From positions 62,001 to 126,000 of the forward strand of contig JBDHWG010000007.1 of the NCBI GenBank assembly GCA_039810085.1: a stretch of DNA of 64,000 nt, read 5' to 3'. Each line of letters opens with the position of its first letter. The stretch's first letter is position 1. The notes beneath the pieces were generated by a model. The model was given only the letters and a program-made list of their open reading frames with translations, did not search any database and was not told the origin of the DNA. A program made the translations under genes and the position numbers. The DNA is from JBDHWG01 sp039810085. GTDB taxonomy: Bacteria; Chloroflexota; Anaerolineae; Epilineales; JAHCIE01. Below are positions 35,695 through 43,631 of the stretch, in pieces.

Positions 35695-36953
35695 CTGTGG
35701 ATCCCGGTACAGCTGCGCACGTCCACCAGACGATAGACCTCGTCTACCGGGCTGACTCGCGGCGCATCTTCGCGTCTCTCGTGCGCCTCGTCGGCGACTT
35801 CGACCTGGCCGAAGATGCGCTCCAGGATGCTTTTCGGGCTGCGGTGGAGCAGTGGCCCCGCGACGGCATCCCTGCCAACCCACGCACCTGGCTCATCTCG
35901 GCGGGCCGCTTTAAGGCCATCGACCGCGTGCGACGCGCCACGCGCTTCGACGCCGCGTTGACAACCCTCGGCGAACAGCTTGACACCCAACCGGAACCAG
36001 ACATCGATGATGAAGCGCTAGAGGATGACCGGCTGCGCCTCATCTTCACCTGCTGCCACCCTGCTCTTTCGTTAGAGGCGCAAATCGCGCTGACGCTCCG
36101 CGAGGTCTGCGGCTTGACAACAGAGGAAATAGCCCGCGCTTTCCTCACCGCGCCGGCGACGCTCGCTCAACGCATCGTCCGCGCCAAGGCGAAAATCCGC
36201 AACGCGCGCATCCCCTACCGTATCCCGACACCAGATGAACTGCCCGACCGCCTCGACGCGGTGCTGCACGTCATCTACCTTGTCTTCAACGAGGGCTACT
36301 CCGCGTCATCGGGCCAGTCGCTCACGCGCCCCGACCTCTCCGGCGAGGCCATCCGGCTCGGCCACTTGCTCTACGAGCTGCTGCCCGAGCCGGAAGTCGC
36401 CGGGCTGCTCGCCTTGATGCTTCTGCACGAGTCTCGCCGCGCTGCGCGAACATCCCCAACCGGCGACCTCATTCTGCTAGAGGACCAGGACCGCGGCTTG
36501 TGGGACCGGGCGCTGATTGCAGAAGGGACAGGCCTCGTCGTGCACTCGCTCTCGTCCGGCCGCTATGGGCCGTACTCGGTGCAGGCGGCCATCGCTGCGG
36601 TTCATGCTGAAGCTCCGAACGTCGAAGTCACAGATTGGCAGCAGATTGTGGCCCTCTACGACGTGCTGGCACGACTGGGGCGGTCGCCGGTGGTCGAGCT
36701 AAACCGGGCCGTCGCGGTTGCGATGCGGGATGGGCCAGAGGTCGGTCTGGCGCTGGTCGACGAGTTGCTGGAGCGCGGCGAGCTGGCCAACTACCACCTG
36801 GCCCACGCGGCTCGCGCCGACCTATGCCGCCGCCTGGGACGGACTGCAGAAGCGCGCGCGGCCTACGAGCGGGCGCTCAGTCTCACGCAGCAGGAACCGG
36901 AACGGCGCTTCCTAGAGCAGCGCCTAGTGAGTCTGTCATCTGAGGCGCTTTGA
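35691..36953 (+). CDS. ECF sigma factor with long C-terminal TPR-like extension (ECF42-like)
   Basis: A 420-residue sigma factor. Region 2 lies at about 20-85 (FASLVRLVGDFDLAEDALQDAFRAA, then RTWLISAGRFKAIDRVRR), region 4 at about 120-175 (LTLREVCGLTTEEIARAFLT), and a C-terminal extension of about 230 residues carries TPR-like helices (VALYDVLARLGRSPVVELNRAVAV, ELANYHLAHAARADLCRRLGRTAEARAAYERAL). This matches the ECF42 group, whose members lack an anti-sigma factor and are typically encoded beside DGPF/YCII proteins; two such genes lie 3-4 kb downstream. It starts at GTG 35691, overlapping DUF2277. Two matching TGTCGA-N17-CGAC elements downstream are its likely promoters. Confidence 0.9.
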   Translation: MTVDPGTAAHVHQTIDLVYRADSRRIFASLVRLVGDFDLAEDALQDAFRAAVEQWPRDGIPANPRTWLISAGRFKAIDRVRRATRFDAALTTLGEQLDTQPEPDIDDEALEDDRLRLIFTCCHPALSLEAQIALTLREVCGLTTEEIARAFLTAPATLAQRIVRAKAKIRNARIPYRIPTPDELPDRLDAVLHVIYLVFNEGYSASSGQSLTRPDLSGEAIRLGHLLYELLPEPEVAGLLALMLLHESRRAARTSPTGDLILLEDQDRGLWDRALIAEGTGLVVHSLSSGRYGPYSVQAAIAAVHAEAPNVEVTDWQQIVALYDVLARLGRSPVVELNRAVAVAMRDGPEVGLALVDELLERGELANYHLAHAARADLCRRLGRTAEARAAYERALSLTQQEPERRFLEQRLVSLSSEAL

Positions 36954-36981
36954 ACAGATTTTCGAGATTCGTGGCGGATGT

Positions 36982-37008
36982 TGTCGATTTCGGCTCGCGT
37001 TGAGCGAC
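36982..37008 (+). promoter_or_regulatory. Candidate ECF42-type promoter before the alpha/beta hydrolase
   Basis: TGTCGA (36982-36987), a 17-nt spacer beginning TTTC and ending GAG, and CGAC (37005-37008) followed by TAT. The same layout recurs at 40197-40223. TGTCGA/CGA matches the ECF42 motif as I recall it. Confidence 0.65.
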
Positions 37009-37057
37009 TATCTGGTGACAACTTCGAGATGGAGCAGTTTCTCATGAAAGGACGATT

Positions 37058-37891
37058 ATGAACCAGCCCACCCTTGCCATCTACAACTATGCGCCCGTGA
37101 ACGGCTTGAATCTGTACTACGAGAGACACGGGAATGGGGAGCCGCTGGTGCTCCTCCACGGCGGCTTAGGCGCGATCGAGATGTTCGGCGACCTCCTGAC
37201 TCTACTCGCCGAAGAGCGCCAGGTCATCGCCGTAGACTTGCAAGCGCATGGCCGGACGGCCGACATAGATCGCCCGCTGCGTTTGGAGCTGATGGCGGAT
37301 GATGTCGCCGCGCTGATCAAGCATCTTAGGCTGGACCACGCCGACGTCATGGGCTATTCTCTGGGCGGCGGCGTCGCCTGGCAGACGGCCATCCGGCATC
37401 CAGAGGTCGTGCGACGGCTGGTGACCGTTTCGGCGCCGGTGAAGCGGAGTGGCTGGTACCCAGAGGTCGTGGCAGCCATGGGGAACGTAAATACGGAGGC
37501 GGCTGAGGCAATGAAGCCCTCCCCGATGTACCAACTCTACAGCAGCATCGCTCCGCGGCCGGAGGACTGGCCGACGTTGGTGACCAAGATGGGCGAGTTG
37601 CTCCAGCAGGACTATGACTGGTCGGCGGACGTGACGAAGATCAAGTCGCCAACGCTAATCGTCGTCGGGGACGCAGACAGCATTCGCACCGGGCACGCCG
37701 TCGAGATGTTCGGGTTGCTTGGCGGGGGCCAGCGTGACGGCGGTTGGGACGGCTCTGGAATCTCCAGCGCGCGCCTCGCCATCCTGCCGGGAACGACGCA
37801 CTTCACCATCTTCGATTCTCCCGCTTTGGTGGCGGTCGTCGTGCCTTTCCTCAACGAACCGACAGCTGAACCCGTCGGGGAGGGCGTATGA
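37058..37891 (+). CDS. Alpha/beta-fold hydrolase
   Basis: A 277-residue cytoplasmic hydrolase with the complete triad pattern: oxyanion segment LHGGLG near 34, nucleophile Ser101 in GYSLGG, Asp in VVGDADSIRTGH near 205, and His in LPGTTHFTIF near 248. It could be an esterase, lactonase or peroxidase-like member; substrate not readable. The ATG follows AAAGGA. It lies downstream of a candidate ECF42 promoter and its stop overlaps the DUF1801 gene by ATGA, so it is probably part of the sigma-factor regulon. Confidence 0.88.
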   Translation: MNQPTLAIYNYAPVNGLNLYYERHGNGEPLVLLHGGLGAIEMFGDLLTLLAEERQVIAVDLQAHGRTADIDRPLRLELMADDVAALIKHLRLDHADVMGYSLGGGVAWQTAIRHPEVVRRLVTVSAPVKRSGWYPEVVAAMGNVNTEAAEAMKPSPMYQLYSSIAPRPEDWPTLVTKMGELLQQDYDWSADVTKIKSPTLIVVGDADSIRTGHAVEMFGLLGGGQRDGGWDGSGISSARLAILPGTTHFTIFDSPALVAVVVPFLNEPTAEPVGEGV

Positions 37892-38307
37892 CCCAGACAT
37901 CCACGAACGACAAAGGCGCTGTGCAGCGCATCACCAACTACATTGACGGCCTGGGCGACTGGCGCGGCCCGTTGCTCGCACGCCTGCGCGAGCTTATTCT
38001 CGACACTGACCCGGACATGGTCGAGGATTGGAAATGGGACACGCCGGTGTGGGCGCATCAGGGGAACGTCGTCGCGGGCGCTGCGTTCAAGGACCACGTG
38101 AAGCTGAACTTCTTCAAGGGCGCGAGCCTCGACGACCCGAACGGGCTGTTCAATGCCGGCCTCGATGCGAGGGCGTCCCGCGCCATTGACATTCACGAAG
38201 GCGACACAGTCAATGAATCGGCGTTCCGCGACCTGATTCGCGCCGCCGTCACGCTCAACACGGTAAAAACGTCTAGGGCCAAGACATCCACGGCGGCAAA
38301 GAGATAG
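37888..38307 (+). CDS. DUF1801 domain protein
   Basis: A 139-residue protein of the DUF1801 (YdhG-like) family. Family-like segments are LLARLRELILDTDPDMVEDWKWDTPVWAHQGNVV and AAFKDHVKLNFFKGASLDDPNGLFNAG; the basic Ala/Thr/Lys tail is probably disordered. The fold resembles iron-chaperone frataxin-like domains in some relatives, but the role is not established. It is translationally coupled to the hydrolase and sits in the putative ECF42 regulon, where DUF1801 proteins are common companions of DGPF genes. Confidence 0.85.
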   Translation: MTQTSTNDKGAVQRITNYIDGLGDWRGPLLARLRELILDTDPDMVEDWKWDTPVWAHQGNVVAGAAFKDHVKLNFFKGASLDDPNGLFNAGLDARASRAIDIHEGDTVNESAFRDLIRAAVTLNTVKTSRAKTSTAAKR

Positions 38308-38349
38308 CGGTCTCTTGACGTATAATTACTTACTCAACAGGAGGAAGGC

Positions 38350-39465
38350 ATGAGTGGCGTTCGAGTTCTGGTCGGCACGCGCAAAGGCGCATTCATCCTC
38401 ACATCGGATGGCACGCGCGAGAAGTGGGATATCAGCGGCCCGCATTTCGCGGGCTGGGAGATGTACCACCTCAAAGGCTCGCCCGTTGACCCCAACCGGC
38501 TGTATGCGTCGCAGTCGAGCGGCTGGTTCGGCCAGACCATGCAGCGGTCGGATGACGGCGGCAAGACGTGGGAGCCGGTGGGCAACACGTTCGCCTACGT
38601 CGGCGACCCAGGCACACACCAGTGGTATGACGGCTCGCAGCGCCCGTGGGAGTTCACGCGCGTCTGGCATCTCGAACCATCGTTGACCGACCCGGACACC
38701 GTCTACGCGGGTGTCCAGGACGCGGCGCTGTTCCGCTCGACCGACGCCGGGCAGACGTGGGAGGAGCTACCGGCCTTGCGCGAAGCGAAGGGCCACCTGT
38801 GGGCGCCAGGCGCAGGCGGGATGTGCCTGCACACCATTCTCCTGGACCCGAACGATGCTAACCGCATTTATGTCGCCATCTCAGCGGCGGGGGCGTTCCG
38901 TACCGACGACGGCGGCCAGACGTGGCGGCCCATCAACCGCGGCCTGAAGTCGCTGTGGGAGATGCCTGATCCGGACGCCGACGTGGGCCACTGCGTCCAC
39001 AACATGGCGATGCATCCGTCGCGCCCCGGCGTCTTGTTCATGCAGAAGCATTGGGACGTCATGCGCAGCGACGACTGCGGCGACTCTTGGTACGAAGTCA
39101 GCGGCAACTTGCCCAGCGACTTCGGTTTCCCCATCGCCGTCCACGCCCACGAGCCTGAAACCATCTACGTTGTCCCCATCAAGAGCGACGGCGAGCACTA
39201 TCCGCCAGAGGGCAAGCTCCGCGTCTACCGCAGCCGGACGGGCGGGAACGAGTGGGAGGCGCTGACGAACGGTCTGCCCCAGAGCAACTGCTTCGTCAAC
39301 GTCCTGCGCGACGCCATGGCCGTGGACAAGCTCGACGAGTGCGGCATCTACTTTGGCACCACCGGCGGGCAAGTATATGCTTCAACGGATAGCGGCGACT
39401 CGTGGACGACCATCGTGCATGACCTGCCCTCCGTCATGTCGGTCGAAGTGCAGACGCTGCCATGA
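38350..39465 (+). CDS. BNR/Asp-box repeat beta-propeller protein (sialidase-like fold)
   Basis: A 371-residue protein with repeated Asp-boxes: RSDDGGKTWEPV, RSTDAGQTWEEL, RTDDGGQTWRPI, RSDDCGDSWYEV, RSRTGGNEWEAL and STDSGDSWTTI, which mark blades of a propeller like those of sialidases and photosystem-assembly factors. The catalytic Arg triad of sialidases is not evident, so glycosidase activity should not be assumed. No signal peptide is seen; it starts VRVLVGTRKGAFIL. AGGAGGAAGG precedes the ATG. Its stop overlaps the MoaD/ThiS-like gene by ATGA, suggesting the two proteins act together. Function unknown. Confidence 0.82.
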   Translation: MSGVRVLVGTRKGAFILTSDGTREKWDISGPHFAGWEMYHLKGSPVDPNRLYASQSSGWFGQTMQRSDDGGKTWEPVGNTFAYVGDPGTHQWYDGSQRPWEFTRVWHLEPSLTDPDTVYAGVQDAALFRSTDAGQTWEELPALREAKGHLWAPGAGGMCLHTILLDPNDANRIYVAISAAGAFRTDDGGQTWRPINRGLKSLWEMPDPDADVGHCVHNMAMHPSRPGVLFMQKHWDVMRSDDCGDSWYEVSGNLPSDFGFPIAVHAHEPETIYVVPIKSDGEHYPPEGKLRVYRSRTGGNEWEALTNGLPQSNCFVNVLRDAMAVDKLDECGIYFGTTGGQVYASTDSGDSWTTIVHDLPSVMSVEVQTLP

Positions 39466-39758
39466 TCCGCGTCATCCTGCCGGCGCATCTGCACACGCTG
39501 GCGCGCACCACCCGCGAGGTGCAGATCGAGGTCGTGGAGCCGGTGACACAGCGATCCGTTCTCGACGCCCTCGAAGCAGCGTATCCGATGCTGCGTGGGA
39601 CCATCCGCGACCAGACGACGCACAAGCGGCGGCCGCTGGTACGCTTCTTCGCCTGCGAAGAGGATTTGTCGCACGAGTCGCCGGACGCGCCGCTCCCCGC
39701 TGAGGTGGTCGCTGGAAAAGAGCCGTTCTTGATCATCGGCGCGATGGCTGGCGGCTGA
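39462..39758 (+). CDS. MoaD/ThiS-like ubiquitin-fold protein ending in Gly-Gly
   Basis: A 98-residue beta-grasp protein resembling MoaD/ThiS sulfur carriers. IRVILPAHLHTLA starts the first strand, VLDALEAAYP forms the usual helix, and the chain ends AMAGG, the di-glycine that is adenylated or thiocarboxylated in this family. No MoeB/ThiF activator or molybdopterin/thiamin gene is nearby, so a link to those pathways is unsupported. Four-nucleotide overlap with the BNR protein gene points to a joint function, possibly protein modification or sulfur delivery. Confidence 0.82.
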   Translation: MIRVILPAHLHTLARTTREVQIEVVEPVTQRSVLDALEAAYPMLRGTIRDQTTHKRRPLVRFFACEEDLSHESPDAPLPAEVVAGKEPFLIIGAMAGG

Positions 39759-39782
39759 CTCGATGCAATGGGAGGTTCATCC

Positions 39783-40139
39783 ATGAAGTACATGTTGCTG
39801 ATCTACGGTGACGAGGGCCTGTTGAGCCAGGCAGAACGCGAGGACTGCTACAAGGAATCAACGCAGTTGGCCCACCATCTCGACGCGGCCGGCCAGTTCA
39901 TCGCCACAGCCCCTCTATATCCCACGGCGATGGCGACGAGTGTGCGCATCCGAGAGGGCAAGCGTCTCGTCACCGACGGCCCATTCGCGGAAACGCGCGA
40001 GCAACTTGGCGGCTACTTCCTGATCGACGCCACCGACCTGGACGAAGCCATTGCTGTCGCGGCGCAGATTCCCGGCGCTCGCTGGGGCACGGTCGAAGTG
40101 CGACCGGTCATCGAGATAGCGGGCTTGCCGAAAGCGTAG
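39783..40139 (+). CDS. YCII/DGPF family protein (first copy)
   Basis: A 118-residue protein with the DGPF signature VTDGPFAETREQLGGYFLIDATDLDEAIAVAAQIPGA and the N-terminal MKYMLLIYGDEG. ATG at 39783 follows GGGAGG 7 nt upstream; the longer ATG at 39768 has no site. DGPF proteins are the standard neighbours of ECF42 sigma factors; their biochemical role is unknown. It lies 24 nt after the MoaD-like gene. Confidence 0.9.
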   Translation: MKYMLLIYGDEGLLSQAEREDCYKESTQLAHHLDAAGQFIATAPLYPTAMATSVRIREGKRLVTDGPFAETREQLGGYFLIDATDLDEAIAVAAQIPGARWGTVEVRPVIEIAGLPKA

Positions 40140-40196
40140 CAGCGACAGCTGTGTTTCGGGACATGCGGGCTGACGCAGGAAACCGCGTCGGCCCGC

Positions 40197-40223
40197 TGTC
40201 GATTTCAGGCTGCATCGAGCGAC
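40197..40223 (+). promoter_or_regulatory. Candidate ECF42-type promoter before the second DGPF gene
   Basis: TGTCGA (40197-40202), a 17-nt spacer beginning TTTC and ending GAG, then CGAC (40220-40223) followed by TATT. It matches the element at 36982-37008 in both boxes, spacer length and spacer ends. Confidence 0.65.
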
Positions 40224-40303
40224 TATTATTTGAGAACATCGGACGCGCCGCTGCCATGCAACACATTGGGAGCAGCGGCTCATGCCTACAAGGAGAAACG
40301 ACG

Positions 40304-40750
40304 ATGCGGTTCATGATGCTGATAATTCCCGGTAACCAGGTGCCTGACGACAAGAATCCGGAGAAGGGCGCGATGCCGAACGACGAGAACATCGCGGCGA
40401 TGATGAAGTACAACGAGGCGATGGTCAAGGCGGGCGTGCTGCTGGGCGCGGAGGGCCTCCATGCCAGCGCCAGGGGCGCGCGCGTCACGTGGTCCGGCGG
40501 GAAGCCAGTTGTGACCGACGGGCCGTTCGCCGAGGCGAAAGAGATTATCGGCGGCTACTGGATGATCCGCGTGAGCTCGAAGGACGAGGCCGTCGCGTGG
40601 GCAAAGCGCTGTCCAGTTGGTGACGGCGTCACCATCGAGCTTCGCCAGGTCTTCGAGCCAGAGGAGTTCAGCCCGGAAGTCGCGCGCCAGGAGCGCGCCC
40701 TGATCGACGAGATTGCCAAGGGCATGGACGAGAATAAGCGACACGCCTGA
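40304..40750 (+). CDS. YCII/DGPF family protein (second copy)
   Basis: A 148-residue relative of the preceding DGPF protein: MRFMMLIIPGNQ at the start, VVTDGPFAEAKEIIGGYWMIRVSSKDEAVAWAKRCP in the centre and an extra charged tail of about 25 residues (ARQERALIDEIAKGMDENKRHA region). AAGGAG lies 8 nt before ATG 40304; the in-frame upstream extension to 40151 runs through the putative promoter and is not coding. It is the most direct predicted target of the ECF42-like sigma factor. Confidence 0.9.
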   Translation: MRFMMLIIPGNQVPDDKNPEKGAMPNDENIAAMMKYNEAMVKAGVLLGAEGLHASARGARVTWSGGKPVVTDGPFAEAKEIIGGYWMIRVSSKDEAVAWAKRCPVGDGVTIELRQVFEPEEFSPEVARQERALIDEIAKGMDENKRHA

Positions 40751-40756
40751 GTAGGG

Positions 40757-41698
40757 TTAATCAACGAGCACGAGATGGCTCCGCACCACGTCGGCGAGCG
40801 CTCCGATGAAGAGCGGATTGTCGTTGAGCGAAGTTGTGCGCTCCAGGCGCATGCCAAGCGCCTCGGCCTGCTGGCGGAACTCGACATCGATGTCATAGAG
40901 GATTTCGACGTGGTCGGAGACGAAGCCGACCGGCGCGATAAGGACGTTCTTCTCGCCCGCGTCGGCAAGCTCCTGGATGACCTTGCCCGCGTTGGGGCCA
41001 AGCCACGGCTCGGCGCTGCGCCCCGCGCTCTGGTACGCGAATCGCCAGGTAACGGGGCGGACAAGCTCAGCGACCGCCTGGGCGGTCTCCATGAGCTGGC
41101 GCGGGTAGGGGTCCTGCCACTGCAGAATGCGTTCCGGCAGGCTGTGGGCAGTGAAGATGACCGGCACGGAGGCGCGAACAGTCTCGGGGAAACGTTGCCG
41201 CGCCTCCTGAACACGCTGGGCGAGGGCTTGTAGGTAGAGCGGCTGCAAGTGGTAGCTCTCGACGTAGGTCATGTCCAGGCCGCCGCCCACCTCGGCAAGC
41301 GCCTCCTCCACCTTTTTGATATACGCGCCTATGCTCATGCGTGAGTAATGCGGCGCGAGGACAATCGCGATAACGCGCGTCAGGCCGTCGGCAGCCATCT
41401 GCTCGACGGCCTGCTTGATGTAGGGGCGCCAGTGGCGCATGCCGATGTAGGTTTTGTAGACGACATCACCGCGGCTGTTCAGGGCCGCTTCGAGCGCGCT
41501 CGCCTGGGCCTGGGTCAGCTCCAATATCGGGGAGCGGCCGCCAATGAGGCGGTAGTGCTCGCGGATCTCCTCGACTAGCTCCGGGCTGGTCGGACGGCCG
41601 CCACGCACATCCAGCAAATAAGGTTCGATCTCGTCGAGATTGTCCGGGCCACCGTAGGCCAGAACTAGCACACCAATCGGGGGAGTAGAGTTATCCAT
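40757..41698 (-). CDS. hemH: Ferrochelatase (HemH/CpfC type)
   Basis: A 313-residue soluble ferrochelatase: N-terminal VLVLAYGGPDNLDEIEPYL, YIGMRHWRPYIKQAVEQM, the signature FTAHSLPERI with the metal-handling His, and the C-terminal PVGFVSDHVEILYDID with the conserved Glu. It inserts Fe2+ into the porphyrin ring. With HemQ present, coproporphyrin III is the likely substrate. It is the last gene of the heme operon, 11 nt after hemE. Confidence 0.95.
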   Translation of the reverse strand: MDNSTPPIGVLVLAYGGPDNLDEIEPYLLDVRGGRPTSPELVEEIREHYRLIGGRSPILELTQAQASALEAALNSRGDVVYKTYIGMRHWRPYIKQAVEQMAADGLTRVIAIVLAPHYSRMSIGAYIKKVEEALAEVGGGLDMTYVESYHLQPLYLQALAQRVQEARQRFPETVRASVPVIFTAHSLPERILQWQDPYPRQLMETAQAVAELVRPVTWRFAYQSAGRSAEPWLGPNAGKVIQELADAGEKNVLIAPVGFVSDHVEILYDIDVEFRQQAEALGMRLERTTSLNDNPLFIGALADVVRSHLVLVD

Positions 41699-41709
41699 GA
41701 ATAGTTGCT

Positions 41710-42786
41710 CTAGCTTGTGTGAGTTGAGGTAGCTTCGGGAGCGGACACCCGAGCTGACAGCCTGTGCGCCAGGTCCACCACCAGGCGGACGTTCTCGACC
41801 GGCGTCCCCGGCAGGATGCCGTGGCCCACGTTGAAGATGTGGCCCGGCCGTCCGTCGGCCTGCGCCAGCACAGCCACGACGCGCCTCTCAAGCTCGTCGG
41901 CTGGGGCAAACAGCGCAACAGGGTCTAGATTGCCTTGCACGGCAACATCTTTCCCCACGCGCGCCCATGCCTCGCCCAGATCAATCCGCCAGTCCACGCC
42001 GATGACATCGCCACCTGCCTCGCGCATCAACGGCAGCAGCGTGGCGGTATTCGTGCCGAAGTGGATGCGGGGGACGTTCAGGTCTTGCAGCGACTGGAAC
42101 ACGCGCTGGGTATGCGGCAGGACGTACTCGCGGTAGTCAGCGGGGTTGAGGCAGCCGACCCACGAGTCGAAAAGTTGAACCGCGTCGGCGCCGGCGGCCA
42201 CCTGGGCGCGTAGGTGGCGCGCGACGACTTCAGCGAGCTTCGCCATCAGGCTGTGCCAGGCGTCGGGCGCGTGATACATGATGCGCTTGGTCTCGACATA
42301 GTTGCGGGACGAGCCGCCTTCGATAACGTAGCTCGCCAGGGTGAAGGGCGCGCCTGCGAAGCCGATGAGGGGCAGGCGCGGCAGGTCACGCTTGACCAGG
42401 CGAATCGCGTCACCAACGAACGCCAGGTCTTCGGCCGGCTCGACGACGCGCAGAGCGTCTACGTCGGCCGGCGTGCGCACCGGGTTGTGGATCACCGGGC
42501 CTTCGCCCGCCGCGAACTCCAGCGCGACGCCCATCGGCTCCAGCGGGAGCAGAATGTCGGAGTAGATGATGGCGGCGTCGAGGGGAAAAGCCTGCACCGG
42601 CTGAAGCGTAATCTGCGCGGCCAGTTCCGGCGTCTTGGTCATCTGCATGAACGAGTAGTTAGCGCGCAGCGCGCGGTATTCGGGCATGTAGCGCCCCGCC
42701 TGGCGCATGAACCAGACCGGCGCGTAGTCCACCGGCTCGCGGCGGCAGGCGCGCAGGAAGGTGTCGTTGAACGGTTGCGAAGTCAT
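41710..42786 (-). CDS. hemE: Uroporphyrinogen decarboxylase
   Basis: A 358-residue TIM-barrel enzyme with the family signature PVWFMRQAGRYMPEYR (about 24-39) carrying the active-site Arg pair, AAIIYSDILLPLEPMG with its catalytic Asp, and IHFGTNTATLLP and HIFNVGHGILPGTPVENV near the end. It converts uroporphyrinogen III to coproporphyrinogen III. It starts 0 nt (abutting) after the stop of the small His-rich ORF, so translation is coupled to it. Confidence 0.96.
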   Translation of the reverse strand: MTSQPFNDTFLRACRREPVDYAPVWFMRQAGRYMPEYRALRANYSFMQMTKTPELAAQITLQPVQAFPLDAAIIYSDILLPLEPMGVALEFAAGEGPVIHNPVRTPADVDALRVVEPAEDLAFVGDAIRLVKRDLPRLPLIGFAGAPFTLASYVIEGGSSRNYVETKRIMYHAPDAWHSLMAKLAEVVARHLRAQVAAGADAVQLFDSWVGCLNPADYREYVLPHTQRVFQSLQDLNVPRIHFGTNTATLLPLMREAGGDVIGVDWRIDLGEAWARVGKDVAVQGNLDPVALFAPADELERRVVAVLAQADGRPGHIFNVGHGILPGTPVENVRLVVDLAHRLSARVSAPEATSTHTS

Positions 42787-42912
42787 CTAGACGACCGCCT
42801 CCATGCCCCGCGGCTCGTAGGCGCACAGCGGGTCGCTGCCAAGGAACACACCTCGGCCGTCCATGGTCGGGTGGAACGAATGCTGCGGGTGCGAATGGGG
42901 GTGGGCGGACAT
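42787..42912 (-). CDS. His-rich 41-residue peptide between hemQ and hemE
   Basis: A 41-codon ORF found by reading the gap. Five His fall in the first 14 residues (H4, H6, H8, H11, H14, alternating with Pro and Ser), then GRGVFLGSDPLCAYEPRGMEAVV with a single Cys30. GGGAG lies 5 nt before the ATG, the stop is immediately followed by the hemE ATG, and hemQ ends 24 nt upstream. The packing and ribosome site argue for translation. I do not recognise it; a metal- or heme-binding role is suggested only by composition and place. Confidence 0.65.
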   Translation of the reverse strand: MSAHPHSHPQHSFHPTMDGRGVFLGSDPLCAYEPRGMEAVV

Positions 42913-42936
42913 GATAGCTCCCTGGCTCTCAACTGG

Positions 42937-43617
42937 CTATTCGGTCAACAGGATTTCGGTCAAGGGCTGCAAGATGGCGGTATAGATGGGCGTGTCCCGC
43001 AACGTGTAGCGGCGCGCATCCGTATTGCGCAGCGCGACAACCAGCTCCGAGAAGCGCGCCAGGTCGTCGGTCTCGTAGGAGACGACAAACTCGCAGTCCT
43101 GCAAGCCGGTGCTATAGAGCAGCAACTGCGTGATATCCTCGAACTCGCGGCCGAGGCGAATGTGCTCGTTCATCATTCCCTGGCGCGAGTCGCGGCTCAT
43201 CAGATACCACTCCGTCGTCTTGGCGAAGGGGTAGATGACGAGGTAGGGCTTCCGCGCAGCCGAGAACGGGTCGATCTCCTGCGCCGAGCGCCCGCCCGCG
43301 TACATCGAGCGGCGCGTGAAGCCCCACAGCGTATCCACGGGCTTCAGGTAGCGGCGGAACGGGGCGGTGGCGGCGGCGAAACCCTTGAAGAAGCTCGTCG
43401 GCACGTCGGTGGCCTCGGCGATGGACGCGCTCCAAATGAGGGCGTCCGCCTCACTCCTGGTTGGAAAGATACGGTAGGTGTGGACACAGTCGGCGACACC
43501 GCTCAGCCGACGCATGAGGTCCTGGGCAAGAGTCGCCTGGGTCTCGGCGCTCGCCTCCCAAAATGTCGGCGTTAGCGAGAACAGGGCGAAATGGTTTAGA
43601 GAACGTTGCTCAGCCAT
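42937..43617 (-). CDS. hemQ: Coproheme decarboxylase HemQ (ChdC)
   Basis: A 226-residue member of the chlorite dismutase-like family in its heme-synthesis branch. Tyr129 in YPFAKTTEW is the expected radical tyrosine, followed by Lys133, and His152 in MMNEHIRLGREF is the expected proximal heme ligand. It converts coproheme to heme b using peroxide. Neighbouring hemY, hemH and hemE complete the coproporphyrin-dependent branch, which supports this over chlorite dismutase; the chlorite-specific distal Arg context is not seen. Confidence 0.93.
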   Translation of the reverse strand: MAEQRSLNHFALFSLTPTFWEASAETQATLAQDLMRRLSGVADCVHTYRIFPTRSEADALIWSASIAEATDVPTSFFKGFAAATAPFRRYLKPVDTLWGFTRRSMYAGGRSAQEIDPFSAARKPYLVIYPFAKTTEWYLMSRDSRQGMMNEHIRLGREFEDITQLLLYSTGLQDCEFVVSYETDDLARFSELVVALRNTDARRYTLRDTPIYTAILQPLTEILLTE

Positions 43618-43631
43618 AGAAAAGCACCTCG

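Noticed and set aside
38350..39465. Sialidase function for the Asp-box protein
   Set aside because: Asp-boxes only mark the propeller fold; the catalytic Arg triad and export signal are not seen.
42214..43575. 453-codon plus-strand frame opposite hemE and hemQ
   Set aside because: It covers two firmly identified heme genes on the other strand; composition is that of a shadow frame.
42937..43617. Chlorite dismutase activity for the HemQ-like protein
   Set aside because: The gene is embedded in a heme operon and has the HemQ-type Tyr and His context; nothing nearby suggests chlorate or chlorite metabolism.
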